A stretch of 64,000 bases of DNA, from the NCBI GenBank assembly GCA_963920665.1, contig OY987270.1:248001-312000 (forward strand), read 5' to 3'. Numbering within the stretch: position 1 is the first letter of the stretch; every line of letters begins with the position of its first letter. Both the position numbers and the translations under genes were made by a program. The stretch comes from Straminergon stramineum (taxonomy: Eukaryota > Streptophyta > Bryopsida > Hypnales > Calliergonaceae). Below are positions 48,761 through 60,290 of this stretch, piece by piece. The notes below the pieces were generated by a model. That model did not search any database. It had not been told where the DNA came from and saw nothing but the letters and a program-made list of their open reading frames with translations.

Positions 48761-50186
48761 AACACATGTTCTGAAAAAAGTTAACTACAAATCCCAAGAG
48801 GACATGTGTACCTTCCATATTTAAATATTAATTTTTCAAGAAGGTGCAACTTCTATCACTATCCACTCAAAAGACACTACATGACACTCTTGTCAAATTA
48901 TGCATAATATATTGTGCTACAAATTTGATCCAGAGACCTTGTACACAGAAATGCCTTTTTGGTGACTCCAAAATCCTTTTTTCCAATTCTATATCATCTC
49001 TCAAAATTGTTAAAGAAATCCAATTATTCACTTTGAAGCAAATCTTTAGGGTATATCATTGGAAGCACACAATGATAGCCATATAAAAAGAACAATGTTT
49101 GGGTCATCAAACAATTACAAAACCTTGCACACTTCTATTGGAGGATAAAAAAATTATTAGTTTCCACTTCAAATTTGATTATTGACTTCACAAATCAAGG
49201 GAATTTGCACAATCAATAATCACTTTTGAAGTTAAACATATTTTCTTTATCTTTTTATGGAGTTATTTAAAGTGAAACAATAGTTTCATTTTTCCATATA
49301 GTTTTTGATGAATCTATTTATGGCATTTTTAAAAATCTTTTAAGTGACTGATAAGCCAAAATGTATCCATTTAAAATAGTACAATGAAATTATTTTTGTT
49401 ATTTTGATCAAGGGTTAGGGTTACAAAAGTAGATGTAAGATTAATGTAATAATTTAGTCATGATTGGATCATAAAAATTATTTTGGAGCAAACTTGTAAA
49501 TTAAGTAGTATATTGAATGATGTTAATATGGCCTTCAAGGATGCATATGAGACATCTATATAATTTTGACTAAGTTGCCAAATAGTAGGTACATCATCCA
49601 TTCATTTTTTTTTTGAGAAAGTTTTAATTAAAATCTTTAAATTGAATTTCATTAATTTCATCATCTGTTAAGATTCTAAATTCATAAAATGCCATTGTTA
49701 GTTGGTTGGATTCACAAGTTGAATACACAAATAGTCATGTCTATTCTAATACTCCTTGATACTCAATAGTTTAGTGATTTTCTCGTGGACATTCTAATTG
49801 TATGAGACTTTGGATAGGGTGTCAATAATACTTAAAGTCTTTCAAACATATTAAGATAATATTTCCAAATAATTTTAGCTTAAAATATTAAGTATCAAAC
49901 CTACTATTTGCCTACAATATTGGAGAGTGTTGCAATTATGTGAGTCTAGGACCATGAGCCTAGGATACTAGACAAAGTGTTAATCCAACTTAAACTACAC
50001 CTATCTCTCCACTATTATTTGTTTTTATATTTCAAGAGTCCATGTGGATCACTCTCCATTAAGTTGTATCTTATACTTTGAAATGAAATTGCCTTTTATC
50101 CAAAAGATGATTCAAAAGTCCTTGGGCGAGGCCCTAGTGCAAACAACCTTTCACATACTTCTTGAAGTTTGTCTTAAAAAAATCAA

Positions 50187-50187
50187 T

Positions 50188-50272
<85 letters not shown>

Positions 50273-50290
50273 AGAGAGAGAGAGAAAGAG
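50187..50290. repeat. Compound (AT)n(AG)n microsatellite
   Basis: About 22 bp of AT repeats run directly into about 80 bp of AG repeats with two GGG interruptions. Confidence 0.95.
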
Positions 50291-52159
50291 ATTATGATTA
50301 TGATTATTTTTTATTTCCAAAATCGTTACAATGGTCATTTTGTGACACTTTGAAAACTTAACATACACCATTTTTGAACTAATCTATTGAATTTCTTTTA
50401 GTGTCAATTCAAGGAGTACACCAATCAAAGCATAATGATTATCAGTATCATTATTTTCAACTTTGCCAAAAATTCAATACCATTTTAAATATTTTTGTAA
50501 TTATTAGTATTTTTATTAAAAAAATACTTAAAAAAATTATATATATTTCATTTTAAAGTTCTTAATCATGAAAAAATGAAGTTCAAATTTGGATGTATAT
50601 AACTATATGAGAAAAATATCAATTTTTTGAAAGGTATGTTTCACTATAGAAAACTAATGAAGTTTGACCAAATAGGAATAAATAATTTCATTTAAAGGTT
50701 AAGCTTACATGCAACACTCCAACTCTCATAATGCCCACTATGTACCATGGGACTTAGAGTGTGTACGATGGCTCCATCACTTCCCCTAAATTTTCCAAAA
50801 TTTCTTAATCAAAGAATGATGCCACAAATACTAAGTGTCCAATGGATGAATTCATTGAAGGCCCAATTTATACTTGGTTCAAGGTTGTATGGAAGGTGGT
50901 CTAGATTTGCATGAATTAGGGTCCTCAATTTGGACCTAGCTTAACGCAACGATCCTAGTTAATGTAAAGCAATTAATGAGACCAATTCTATGACCCAATT
51001 TCTAGTCATGTGATCTTGGCCTTTTGTAATGCTCAATTAAAAAAAATAGGAAACATATATTTTTTTTAATTTCAAAAATAAAAGAGTGAATTTTTTAATT
51101 TTTTTTCCTTTTTTTTTTCCTTTTTTTATTTCTATTTAAAAAAATTCAAAACTACATTTAAATGTAATTGGACTTCATTTATTATTATATAGTTTTTGAT
51201 TATTTGTTTGATCAAAATACATTGAGTCCCTTTTTCTATTGTCCTATCTTTACAACATAGTGACTATTCAGATGGAAAAGGTTTTAATTTCATTGGTATT
51301 GTTACTTGTATTTAAGTTCGTTTTCAATTCTATATTGCCCCTTATGGATTAGCCATACTTTTAAATAACTCGTCAATTCTTTTGACTGTATTCATTTTGC
51401 TAGAAGGTAATTCAAGGCTACAAATATAGTCAGTGTGGAGACATAATAAACAACAAGGATTCTAAAAATAAATCTAATAATACAACTTGATTTCTTTTTG
51501 AAGTGGTCATTTTTGAACATAAATGATTTTATATGTATGGCCATGGTATATTATTGTTTCCTAAAATAGAGAGCACAATTTGAAACAAGATATTCACTAC
51601 CAACATATAGGTCACTTATTGTGGTCACTTGGATCATAAATATTTGGACTATTTGTTACAGATTTATATGGGGTGGCCTATTGAAATTGTACAAGGGTTT
51701 TCTAATGCTCAATTCCAAAAAAATATAAATAGGCACAAAAAAAATCTGAAAACTACTAAGTGAAAAAAAATTTTATTGTTAACAAAAAAAGTCATCCAAT
51801 CCATCTTATGAATGACAATAGATTTCTTGGACAAACAAGTTCATGTATACTCTTGAGTATTGCGACATATTCATATGCTAATACTAAACACCGTTGAAAC
51901 AATGTAGAACCAAATTTGTGTTTGCCGGAACCCTAAGGTATACAACAGCCAAGAGTGAGTTTTTGTGGTACAAGGCTAGCACATAAACTCAACTAATTAA
52001 AGTAGTAACAAACTTAGCTGCAAAAACTATTTTATTTCATCATAAAATTTTGAAGAAGTTAGAATTTGTTTTTTTGTAGCCCTTTGAAGGTATGTAAGCG
52101 ACATTCTAAAAGCATAATATTTGATACATATGAACTTTTATTTTCTAAACTTCTTATAA

Positions 52160-53039
52160 CCCCTAAAGGATAAAGGCCTTTTTTGTGCGAAAAAGCACTA
52201 AAAACTGCCATTTCTTTAGCAAAGAGTAAAAAAATTGAAAATTTTATTTTCTTGCATATCTAACCATAGGATTTCATAGCTACCTAGCATGAGCATGCGT
52301 GGAAAAAATTTCAGAAATTTTGATAGCATACTTAGATTGCAAGATATTTGCGTTTAAAGTGAGGAAAACAAGTTTTTCAGCACATTGTGAAACTATAATT
52401 TTTGACTTTGAACCTTCTTAACTTTAATTTTTTGCACTACATATTTTTGAGCTTTAAATCTTATGATGGAAATTTTTTTGAGAGTCTAGGGAAAAAAAAC
52501 TATTCTTTAAAAAACTATTAAGTAGAAGTAGGTACAAGATAGAAGGAGAATCTAAATTATGAATATCTCTAAGATGGAATTAAAATGCACTAATACTAAT
52601 GGTGAGGTTTTTCTATCAAGAAAATCAAACCATGTGGACCTTTATTTATTTTTTAAATTGTAAAATATTGCATTAAGAATGAATCCTATAAGTTATTTTT
52701 TCACAAAGATAATCTAATTGCCCCCAAAACAAGATTGTCAATTATTTTCTCATAATATATCCAAATGGAATGAATCAAAGCTTTCTAGGTAGATAAAAAT
52801 ATAAAAAATAAAAATTTTGAATTTTTGAATTTTTTTGCTGCCCCCTCTCCCTTGCTTTGAGCTTATTGGGACATAACTCTTGTTCCTGGGCACCAAATGA
52901 AAAAAAATTATACTACCACAAAGACAATCAATTTTTCTATCTTCATAAGAAGTTTTAAAAAATCAGGACATAAATTGAGACCATGGGTACTTGCCTGAAA
53001 TTCCATTTGTCCTTCGAAGGGCCAATGGTCCTTTAGGGG
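52160..53039 (+). mobile_element. TTAA-family element, 880 bp diverged copy
   Basis: Starts CCCCTAAAGGATAAAGGCC and ends AATGGTCCTTTAGGGG. Flanks are ATAA and TGAA. The middle block is recognisable (ACCATAGGATTTCATAG, GGAAAAAATTTCAGAAATTT, GATTGCAAGATATTTGCG), as is CTGCCCCCTCTCCC near the right third. Confidence 0.7.
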
Positions 53040-56000
53040 TGAATATGAGCACAAGAAGTATGCCAATTAGACTACAATGTTAACTTATCATTGTTGTCTC
53101 CATTTTGTCAAAAATATCAAAATTTGATAAGCATTTTTTAAAATACTATGATATTTTTACATAATTTATTTAGTAAAAACTTACATTTAATTTAGATGCT
53201 TTTAATTATGGAAAATAGAAGTGCATCTCAAAATCTAAAATGTAGATTATAGCCCAAAAAAATATTTAAAGAAAATTGTTTAATCAATATAAGGAACAAA
53301 TGACCCTTGACTAGGTGATGACATGATTTGTTTGTTAAGTGTTCTTACAGTTTCTTATGAATGGTGGTTGTAGCTAAAACTTCTAAAAGCATGAGAAGCC
53401 ATAGTTTGTACTATGTATTTTCTTCTTCATGCAGGGTAGCTAGTGTGTCTAATAGATTAGTCAAATTTATAAAAAAAAATTTGTTGGCATTTGGATATTG
53501 TATACAAAAATTATGAAGGGTCAAAGTTTAAAATAATAACTTTCATTGATTGACGATAGAGATGTTCATGATCTACTGAAGGAGCCCTATCAGGCCCAAG
53601 ATGGGACTTCAAGCCTCCCAAAAGCTTGTCACAACTTCATCACGAGGTTTGGTGCCAAAACTATGCCACCTAAGACGCCAAATTAGATGAGTTGTAGTTC
53701 TGGCAAAGCCCTTGGGCCAGATTTGGAAGAATCATGCAATCATATTGGTTCAAACTTGGAGAGTTTGATTGGTGCAAGGTCACTTGGACTTATTAAAATC
53801 TGACATGGAAATTCCATTTGGGCACATTAGTGCCAAATCAAACCTTCGCATATAGTATACAAGTGTGGTGAATATGTCAGATTTTTTTAGTGTATTTTGT
53901 GTTTGATATGAATTTTCTTCATCTTTTTCTTAAAAAATTCACAATAATTTCAAATTTTCTCTAAAAAATTTGAAAATTATATGACATGTAGTAGACATAT
54001 GATTTCATCTCTCAAAAATAAATAAAAATTTGTTTTGTTCCTATCTAGATGCAAAATGGCAACATATAGAAGTGATGGTTAGTGAGGCTTGAAATCAGTG
54101 GTCATGAGCCCGTCCTAAACTTGATCCCTTGCAGACAATAAACTTATACGGAGTAGTGATCCTAGAACACGTTCAAGAAAATTAGCCAAATGTTTATTTT
54201 CAGAAGATCTTTTTGAATTTAACACCAAGGGCATGAAGAAATTAAGTAGCAACTGAGTGAAATTTAGCCAGTTTGGGGAATAAACTTATACGGGGTACCA
54301 TATGGATCAATTTTTTGCCTTTTTATTCTTTTTTTGTTCGAAGCAAATGGCTGAACGGAATTTCATTGCAAATATTGATCAATTTTAGAGCTTGCTTTCC
54401 GTCCTGCTTGCTGCTGCTATTTTTATTGAATGTCTGCTCGAGGCTGTGCAGCCCAGTGGGCGGGACCTGAGTGTCTGGAAATAACTTAAGTTAACTTAGA
54501 TTGCAGCAGTTTTTGGCAGTCCGTCTAAAATTTTTCCCAAGGAAACAAACTCCCGAAGATGGCTCCTATTTATTAACGCTTTCATTCATTCATACATTCA
54601 TACATTCATTCATTTCAATCAGTGTTTCTATGTTTGTCAGTCAGTGAGCTCACTGGGAAGATCTCAGTGGCAAAGCATTTGTATTGTAAGCTTAATGTTG
54701 TCGATTCAAATTCAATTATGCTGAGAATCTCCGAGTGCAATGCTGACAGGCGGGCATCGGAGCAATCAGTCCGGGAACATTCTATCTCACTTATGATACT
54801 TTTAATGAACGAACAGCCGAATGGAAATGTCAAAAAACATTGAATGATTCGAAACTTAAGTTACGAAACTGGAAGCTCCAATTTGGCAGACAAAAAGACC
54901 GGCAGTCAAATAACTTACTTGGGAGATTAACTTTGTTTGTTTGATTGTTTGACACAAAAGAAACGGAATTTCAATGCAAAATTTAAAAAAAAAAAAATAC
55001 GAAAGCCACCAGCCACAGGTCTTGCGAGATAAGTATTTTTTTTCTTCATAGGCACAAGTGTGCAGATGGATCGGCTAATGAAGATATAAATAAATAAATG
55101 GGGAAGGGAATAGTTGAAGATAGGTCTTTCAAAGAAGTTACAACATCAATCATAATCATGTCTTTGTCCTAGCAAGGAAGTTTGGCAAACTTGGTAAGAA
55201 GTGGTTGGTAGTGACGAATTTTCAAAAGGGATTGTTATTATTATTAGCACAAACTTTCTTCAAATATTTCCTATATATTGTATAACATAGGTAAAGTGTA
55301 ACATGAAAAGAGTCTATAACATAGGTGTTTATAACATAGACACACATAACCATGGAAAGTGTCTATAATATAGACTTTTAGGCTCATGGGCTTACACATT
55401 CTATGCTCACATGGGAGCACTTTCCAATTTATACTTGAACTATGCAAATTCTCATCATTATTATTTTTTGTCTTGGGCTCTCGTTTTTGATAGTCACATC
55501 TAACAAATTGAAGTACCTTGGAGTGTCAATGGCCCCTAGGTCTAGCCCTGATGTAAATCATCAATCAATTTTATATTTTTTGAAGATTGAAACAAACCCA
55601 ATAATGAGTAATCATAAAACAAATCATATATAACCAAATCATATCTAGAAATTATTAAGATTTTTTGACATTATTATCCATAGTGGACTAAGTTAGGATG
55701 ACCTATTGTAATCCCTTTGGTCATTGCAAAGAAGAGGAAGGTTAGTTTTAATCTCAAAGACCAACATGAATGAAGCAACTATTGAAAATAAATTAAAGTT
55801 CTATCTAAGCCTCATGGATATAGATGGTGAATTCCATCATTATGCCTACACTAGGAGGCAAACTTTGTAAAGAACAGGTAGACAAGTTCCTTCCCTTGAG
55901 AAATTTTTGGTCTCCATATGACAATGAGGTCATTTGATTCCCCTTTGTATTTAGGTGGAATATAATGGTGAGCACCTTGCAAATGCTTGGATATGAATTC

Positions 56001-57169
56001 ATGACCATCTCATGGATGTACCAAGGCCAAAGCCACTAAGCCAAGGGGATCCAATTCATAACATTCAATAGCCTACATGCCCAATGCGTTTCCTTCATGT
56101 ACCTTGCTCATCACATTGAGCCTCCACCTATCTACTTAGTTATTGATGAAGTATTGTTGGATGTGGAATATTCCACACCATCTATTGTAGAACCAAAGCA
56201 ATAATAGTGCAAGCTATTGAATGTTATGTCAAAGGCATCCTTCAAGATTACAAAATAATGAATAAAGCTTTTTTATATACAAAAATTGAGTATTTTCAAC
56301 CCAATTCCAATATGAAGTTGTTATAATAGAAATCCTTTGCATTTTACACTACATTAGAATGCAAAATGGTACAATAGAATCCAAAATTAGGGCTCACAAT
56401 AGGCTCCAAGACAATCCTAGGTCAACAAAGTTAATTGAAAGTTTGGGCAAGTTCCTATGGTTTCAGCTTTTGGCCTGATTTTCTTAAAACATTTTTTCAA
56501 TAGAAGAGAACAAGTTAATTTCTTAGGGATACTATTTTTTTAATTTCAATTAGTGCATGGGATCAAAAGTTATGCCACTTTAACAAAAAAAACATTTGGG
56601 CCCAAGCACAAAAATAATTTGAAATGAAATTATTCTTCTTCCTTAGTAAAAATATCGTTATATCTATATCAAAAGCTTTGATTTATTCCACTTGGATTAG
56701 TGATATGATAGCTATGAAAAGTTTGATTTGAAGATAATACTTTTATCTCAAAAAAATTCACACATCAAATTTGATTTTGAAGTCAATTTTTACAATTTCA
56801 CCCTTGAAATAATCCAAAAGTTTTAGATTTTTTGTCACAACAATCTCACTATTCTAATTAATGTGCTTTCATCAAATCTTTGAATTTTTGACAATTATTT
56901 TCTTTCTATCTTTTACCTACCTCAATTTAACAAATTTCTTAAGGGATGAAAAATAAGTTATATTTCTTGAAATTTTCCCCTCTACATTTTCAACTTTATT
57001 TTCCAATACAAAAAATTTAATTTAAAATTTAAAGTTAAGAGGATTCAAAGTCTGATAACATAGTATGACAAGGGTGCAAAACAAACATTTTGTTTCAACC
57101 TCTAGTGCTATTATGTTGCAATTTGTATGATTGAAGTTATAAAATTTCTTCCACACATTCTCATAGAGA
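53040..57169. other. Intergenic DNA with degraded elements
   Basis: No gene is supported. Positions 54480-54900 are a higher-complexity patch with a CATT/CATA microsatellite (54583-54615). A probable MITE-B copy lies around 55230-55420 (right end CTATGCTCACATGGGAGCAC). A reverse-orientation TTAA-family relic runs from about 56430 to 57169 and is cut off by MITE B copy 2. Confidence 0.5.
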
Positions 57170-57388
57170 GTTACTATTATGTGAGCATAGGAGTGTGAGC
57201 CCATGAGCCTAGAATACCACACACCTATGTAATAGGTATATATACTATAGAACCTATCTACGATTATAAAGTATATATATTACAAACATCCATATTATAG
57301 GTGTTTATGATACATACACCTTCTATAGTGTGGGATATCTATATTATAGGTACCTATATTGTAGGCTCAATGCTCACATACTAGCACC
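57170..57388. mobile_element. MITE family B, copy 2 (219 bp)
   Basis: Left end GTTACTATTATGTGAGCATA and right end TGCTCACATACTAGCACC form imperfect inverted repeats. The interior is closely similar to copy 1 at 10568. It interrupts a reverse-orientation TTAA-family relic (CCACACATTCTCATAGAGAG immediately to its left). Confidence 0.7.
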
Positions 57389-58027
57389 GTTGCATTCTCA
57401 TACAAGTTCTGTACATGTAAGTTAAGATTCCATACTTGGATGTGTAGCAACAACAACAAAAAATTCCATTTTTTCTCTTTGCACTAGAAATACCAACATT
57501 AGAATGGTTTTTGAAAAAATTGAATAATTTCTAGAATATTAGCAATTACATCCTCAAAGAACTTTGATATATTTCATGTAGAAATTGTCAATATATGTCA
57601 TTGTCTAGTGAAATGAAAAAATGAAAAAAACTTCTTGATGCCTCCATCTAATACCATAATAATCTTGAACTTCAAGAAAGGGGCCCCTCTACTTTCCTTG
57701 AATCAAGGCTCCTTTCATTGTAGAACACCTTGAATGCAAGCTTGCCCATATATCGTGGGTTACAATAACATGAATATAATCTTGTTTCATAGTACTTTTG
57801 TAGAAGCCCCCCTCTCTCCATTCAAGAGTGTTATGCTACCTTTGACTAGATTTTGTTGTAATTTCTTTTTTGTTGTGTATTATTTCCACTTGTGACAAAC
57901 ATGGACAAAAGAAATGAAAAAAATGATCTAAGGTAAAGACATCTAGATGCACTAGATGCCTAAAAGTGCCACTTGATGAGATGCTCACATAATATTCATC
58001 TCCAAAATCAATATGTAACTATCAATT

Positions 58028-58796
58028 AAAAAAACTGTTTCAAAACATCTACCAATTGTTTTATTCTTACTCTTCATAATTTTTGTATATAATATCTAAA
58101 TGATGCAATCTTTTGTGCGCAAAAAATCTCCTATAACTTGCCAAGGAAAAAAATATTAAATAAATTCACCAATCTAATAATAGAAAAAGACTCACTATAG
58201 AAAGAGTGATGATTTTGGGTGTCTCTACCTTAAACAATGCAAATCATGTTTTTTTACCTTAATGGTCAATTTCATTAAAATGATGGTATTCAAATGCCAT
58301 TTTTTAGACCACGCAATCTCAACTATAAAAGGACATGTAAGACTATTATAGATTTCAACATCTAGGACACTTATAGATTTCAGATCGTGCGGTCTAAACT
58401 ATCTATGACATGTCTAGATTTTAGACATCTAAGACAAATCTAGATTTCAGACCATGCCAAAGTAGTGAAATGGACCACCAATTTTCTAGAATACCGCCAA
58501 TTTACTAGAACACTGCCAATTTAATGAAATTGACCATCATAGTTAATTTCTTACCAAAAAAATGGTTTCAAAACATCTACCAATTGTTTTACTCTTACTC
58601 TTCATAATTTTTGCATACTATTTCTAAATGACACAATCTTTTGTGCAAAGAAATCTCCAATCACTTGCTAAGGAAAAAATATTAAATAAATTCACCAATC
58701 TAATAATAGAAAAAGACCCACAATAGAAAAGTGACGGTTTGGGGTGTCTCTACCTTAAGCAATACAAATCATGTTTTTTACCTTAATTGATTTCTT
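58028..58796. repeat. Direct duplication (about 235-bp units) split by MITE F
   Basis: Units at about 58028-58262 and 58557-58796 share TTTCAAAACATCTACCAATT, CACCAATCTAATAATAGAAA and GTGTCTCTACCTTAA. That last word is a MITE C right end. The second unit continues across the junction where the first carries the insertion, and so shows what the empty site looks like. Confidence 0.75.
58263..58542. mobile_element. MITE family F
   Basis: TGGTCAATTTCATTAAA at 58263-58279 is exactly inverted at 58520-58536. TTAA lies on both sides (58259-58262 and 58543-58546), with six extra bases TCATAG at the right. The uninterrupted sister unit at 58790-58800 reads ACCTTAATTGA, which supports insertion at TTAA. 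Confidence 0.65.
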
Positions 58797-58919
58797 ACAA
58801 AAAGTAATTAAAAATTCATGATGAAAGCATACACCGCTTTTGTTCCTTTACTGACCAGAAATAAAATTGAAGTAAACCCAGAATTAATAAAAATCAACCC
58901 AGTCCCCCTCATCAACCGC

Positions 58920-59852
58920 AGGTGAGGTTCGCGGTGATGGCGGCGCTGTTTTTTCCTCACCGATCTGCCCCACTGCCCGCGGGCACTCTGTCCCACCTGT
59001 TGCAGGCGACGACCCTGGCGACAAACGCGTTTCCCGTCTCGTCCGCCAGTCGCCAGCCGCCCGTCGCCAGTCGCCAGCGCAGGTGGGCTTCTGCTGCTGC
59101 CGGTGCCGGAAGGAAGGAAGGAACTGAAGTAGAGAAGCATCCCTGGGACCCGCATATAATATGCTGCTGCAGCGGAATCCTTGCTCTTCATCAGGCCGGC
59201 CTTAAACCTCACCCTTGTTCGCATTTCGCTCTTCATTTCTTCATCGCCTGCCTGCTTTCATCTGACAGTAGTCTCGTGCTTGCTTGCTTGTTGGTTGCGC
59301 TTCAGTAAAAGCTGCGCTAAGGGGAGTTTATTATGTCTTTTTTTGCTGTTTTGTCATCGAGACAGGGGCGTAATTAGTTGGGGAGGTTGAATGGGGGTCT
59401 GAGATCGCACTTTAAGCTGTGAGTTATTTTTTTCCTGTCTCTGTGAATCTGAGTCGGGGAGTTACGTAGAAGAATATCTTAATCGCTTGAGATTAGTGGT
59501 AAGGTTCTTGACATTGGAAGGTCTAGGCATTGAAGGTTCTAGGCTTGGAAGGTTTTAGTCTGTAGTTGGACGTGGAGGGGGAACTTTGGTTTGCAGTGGA
59601 AATTGGAGGTGATTTGGGAATGGCGTTGGGGAGGTTGTATATTGTGTAGGGTGTCGCAAGTTTTAGAGGTTTTAGAGGTGTGATCTTCAAGTGGAGCTCT
59701 AGTAGGAGTTTTCTGAGCTGGTAGTTTTTGAGGTTTTTGAGGTGTGATCTTGAGTGGAGCTCTAATAGCTTGCCTTTTGCGTACTAGTTGGTGGTGTGAT
59801 TATTGTATTTGGGGTCATTTGAATTTTGAGCTCGAGTTCAAACATTGAAGCT
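58920..59852 (+). promoter_or_regulatory. GC-rich promoter and long 5' leader of the second SMR gene
   Basis: Positions 58920-59110 are CpG-rich against AT-rich surroundings. A TATA-like CATATAATATG at about 59153-59163 would give a leader of about 670 nt. The leader is GT-rich and contains short tandem duplications: TTGGAAGGT-type units near 59513-59560, and GAGGTGTGATCTT..GTGGAGCTCTA twice near 59670-59770. A leader intron is possible but not resolved. CGATCTGCCC...CCGCGGGCAC at 58961-58986 is shared with the first SMR gene. Confidence 0.45.
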
Positions 59853-60290
59853 ATGGCGCCCGCGACGGTTTGCCCGATGTTGCAAGCACCATCCCTGGAG
59901 CCTGTGGAGATGGGGACAGGGAGACGACGCCTGTCCCTCGACAGTTGGGTTTGTTTGCCGATTCTGTGGCCAGTTCGCACCCCCGGGAGCTCGGGAAGCT
60001 CTACCGTGCCGCCGCCTCAGAAAGAGTTTTCTCACGCGAAGGCGCTCACCGTGGATGTCACTGGGGAAGATAAGCTTGCTGTTGTCACTGCCACGCAATT
60101 GGAGTCTGGGTGCGAGACGCCCAAGTCGAAGGAGCACAGAATACCCGACGTGGACGTGGGCTTCTGCCCGCCGGCACCACGGAAGCCGCGCGCAATGGCA
60201 CGACGGCGACGTGTGCAGCCCACCAGCTTCTTCAACACGCCTGATTTCGAGAATTTCATCGCCCAGCACAAAGTTCCCGTGAGCAGCTGA
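59853..60290 (+). CDS. SMR: SIAMESE-RELATED (SMR) CDK inhibitor, full-motif copy
   Basis: An intronless 145-aa protein starting at ATG 59853; the frame is open further upstream but without another ATG. The core is at residues 86-91 (GCETPK) and 95-113 (HRIPDVDVGFCPPAPRKPR), exactly where it lies in the paralogue at 17670. A basic run (RRRR, 117-120) is a likely nuclear signal. Residues 125-136 (SFFNTPDFENFI) match the C-terminal FF-PPDLE-F motif of SIAMESE-type proteins. Residues 25-29 (RRLSL) resemble a cyclin-docking RxLxΦ motif, followed by SWVCLP and PVRT, shared with the paralogue. Members of this family bind cyclin/CDK complexes and restrain mitosis, favouring endoreplication. Family assignment is secure; the docking role of RRLSL is inference. 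Confidence 0.92.
   Translation: MAPATVCPMLQAPSLEPVEMGTGRRRLSLDSWVCLPILWPVRTPGSSGSSTVPPPQKEFSHAKALTVDVTGEDKLAVVTATQLESGCETPKSKEHRIPDVDVGFCPPAPRKPRAMARRRRVQPTSFFNTPDFENFIAQHKVPVSS

Larger units (their letters stand above)
47997..52159. other. AT-rich intergenic DNA with simple repeats
   Basis: No gene is supported. It contains the G-rich tandem repeat at 48587-48760, the compound microsatellite at 50187-50290 and an isolated MITE-B left end near 49930 (GCAATTATGTGAGTCTAGG). Confidence 0.65.

Noticed and set aside
50044..50371. Three overlapping frames of 62-105 codons across the AG repeat
   Set aside because: They are translations of the (AT)n(AG)n microsatellite (Arg-Glu and Ser-Leu runs).
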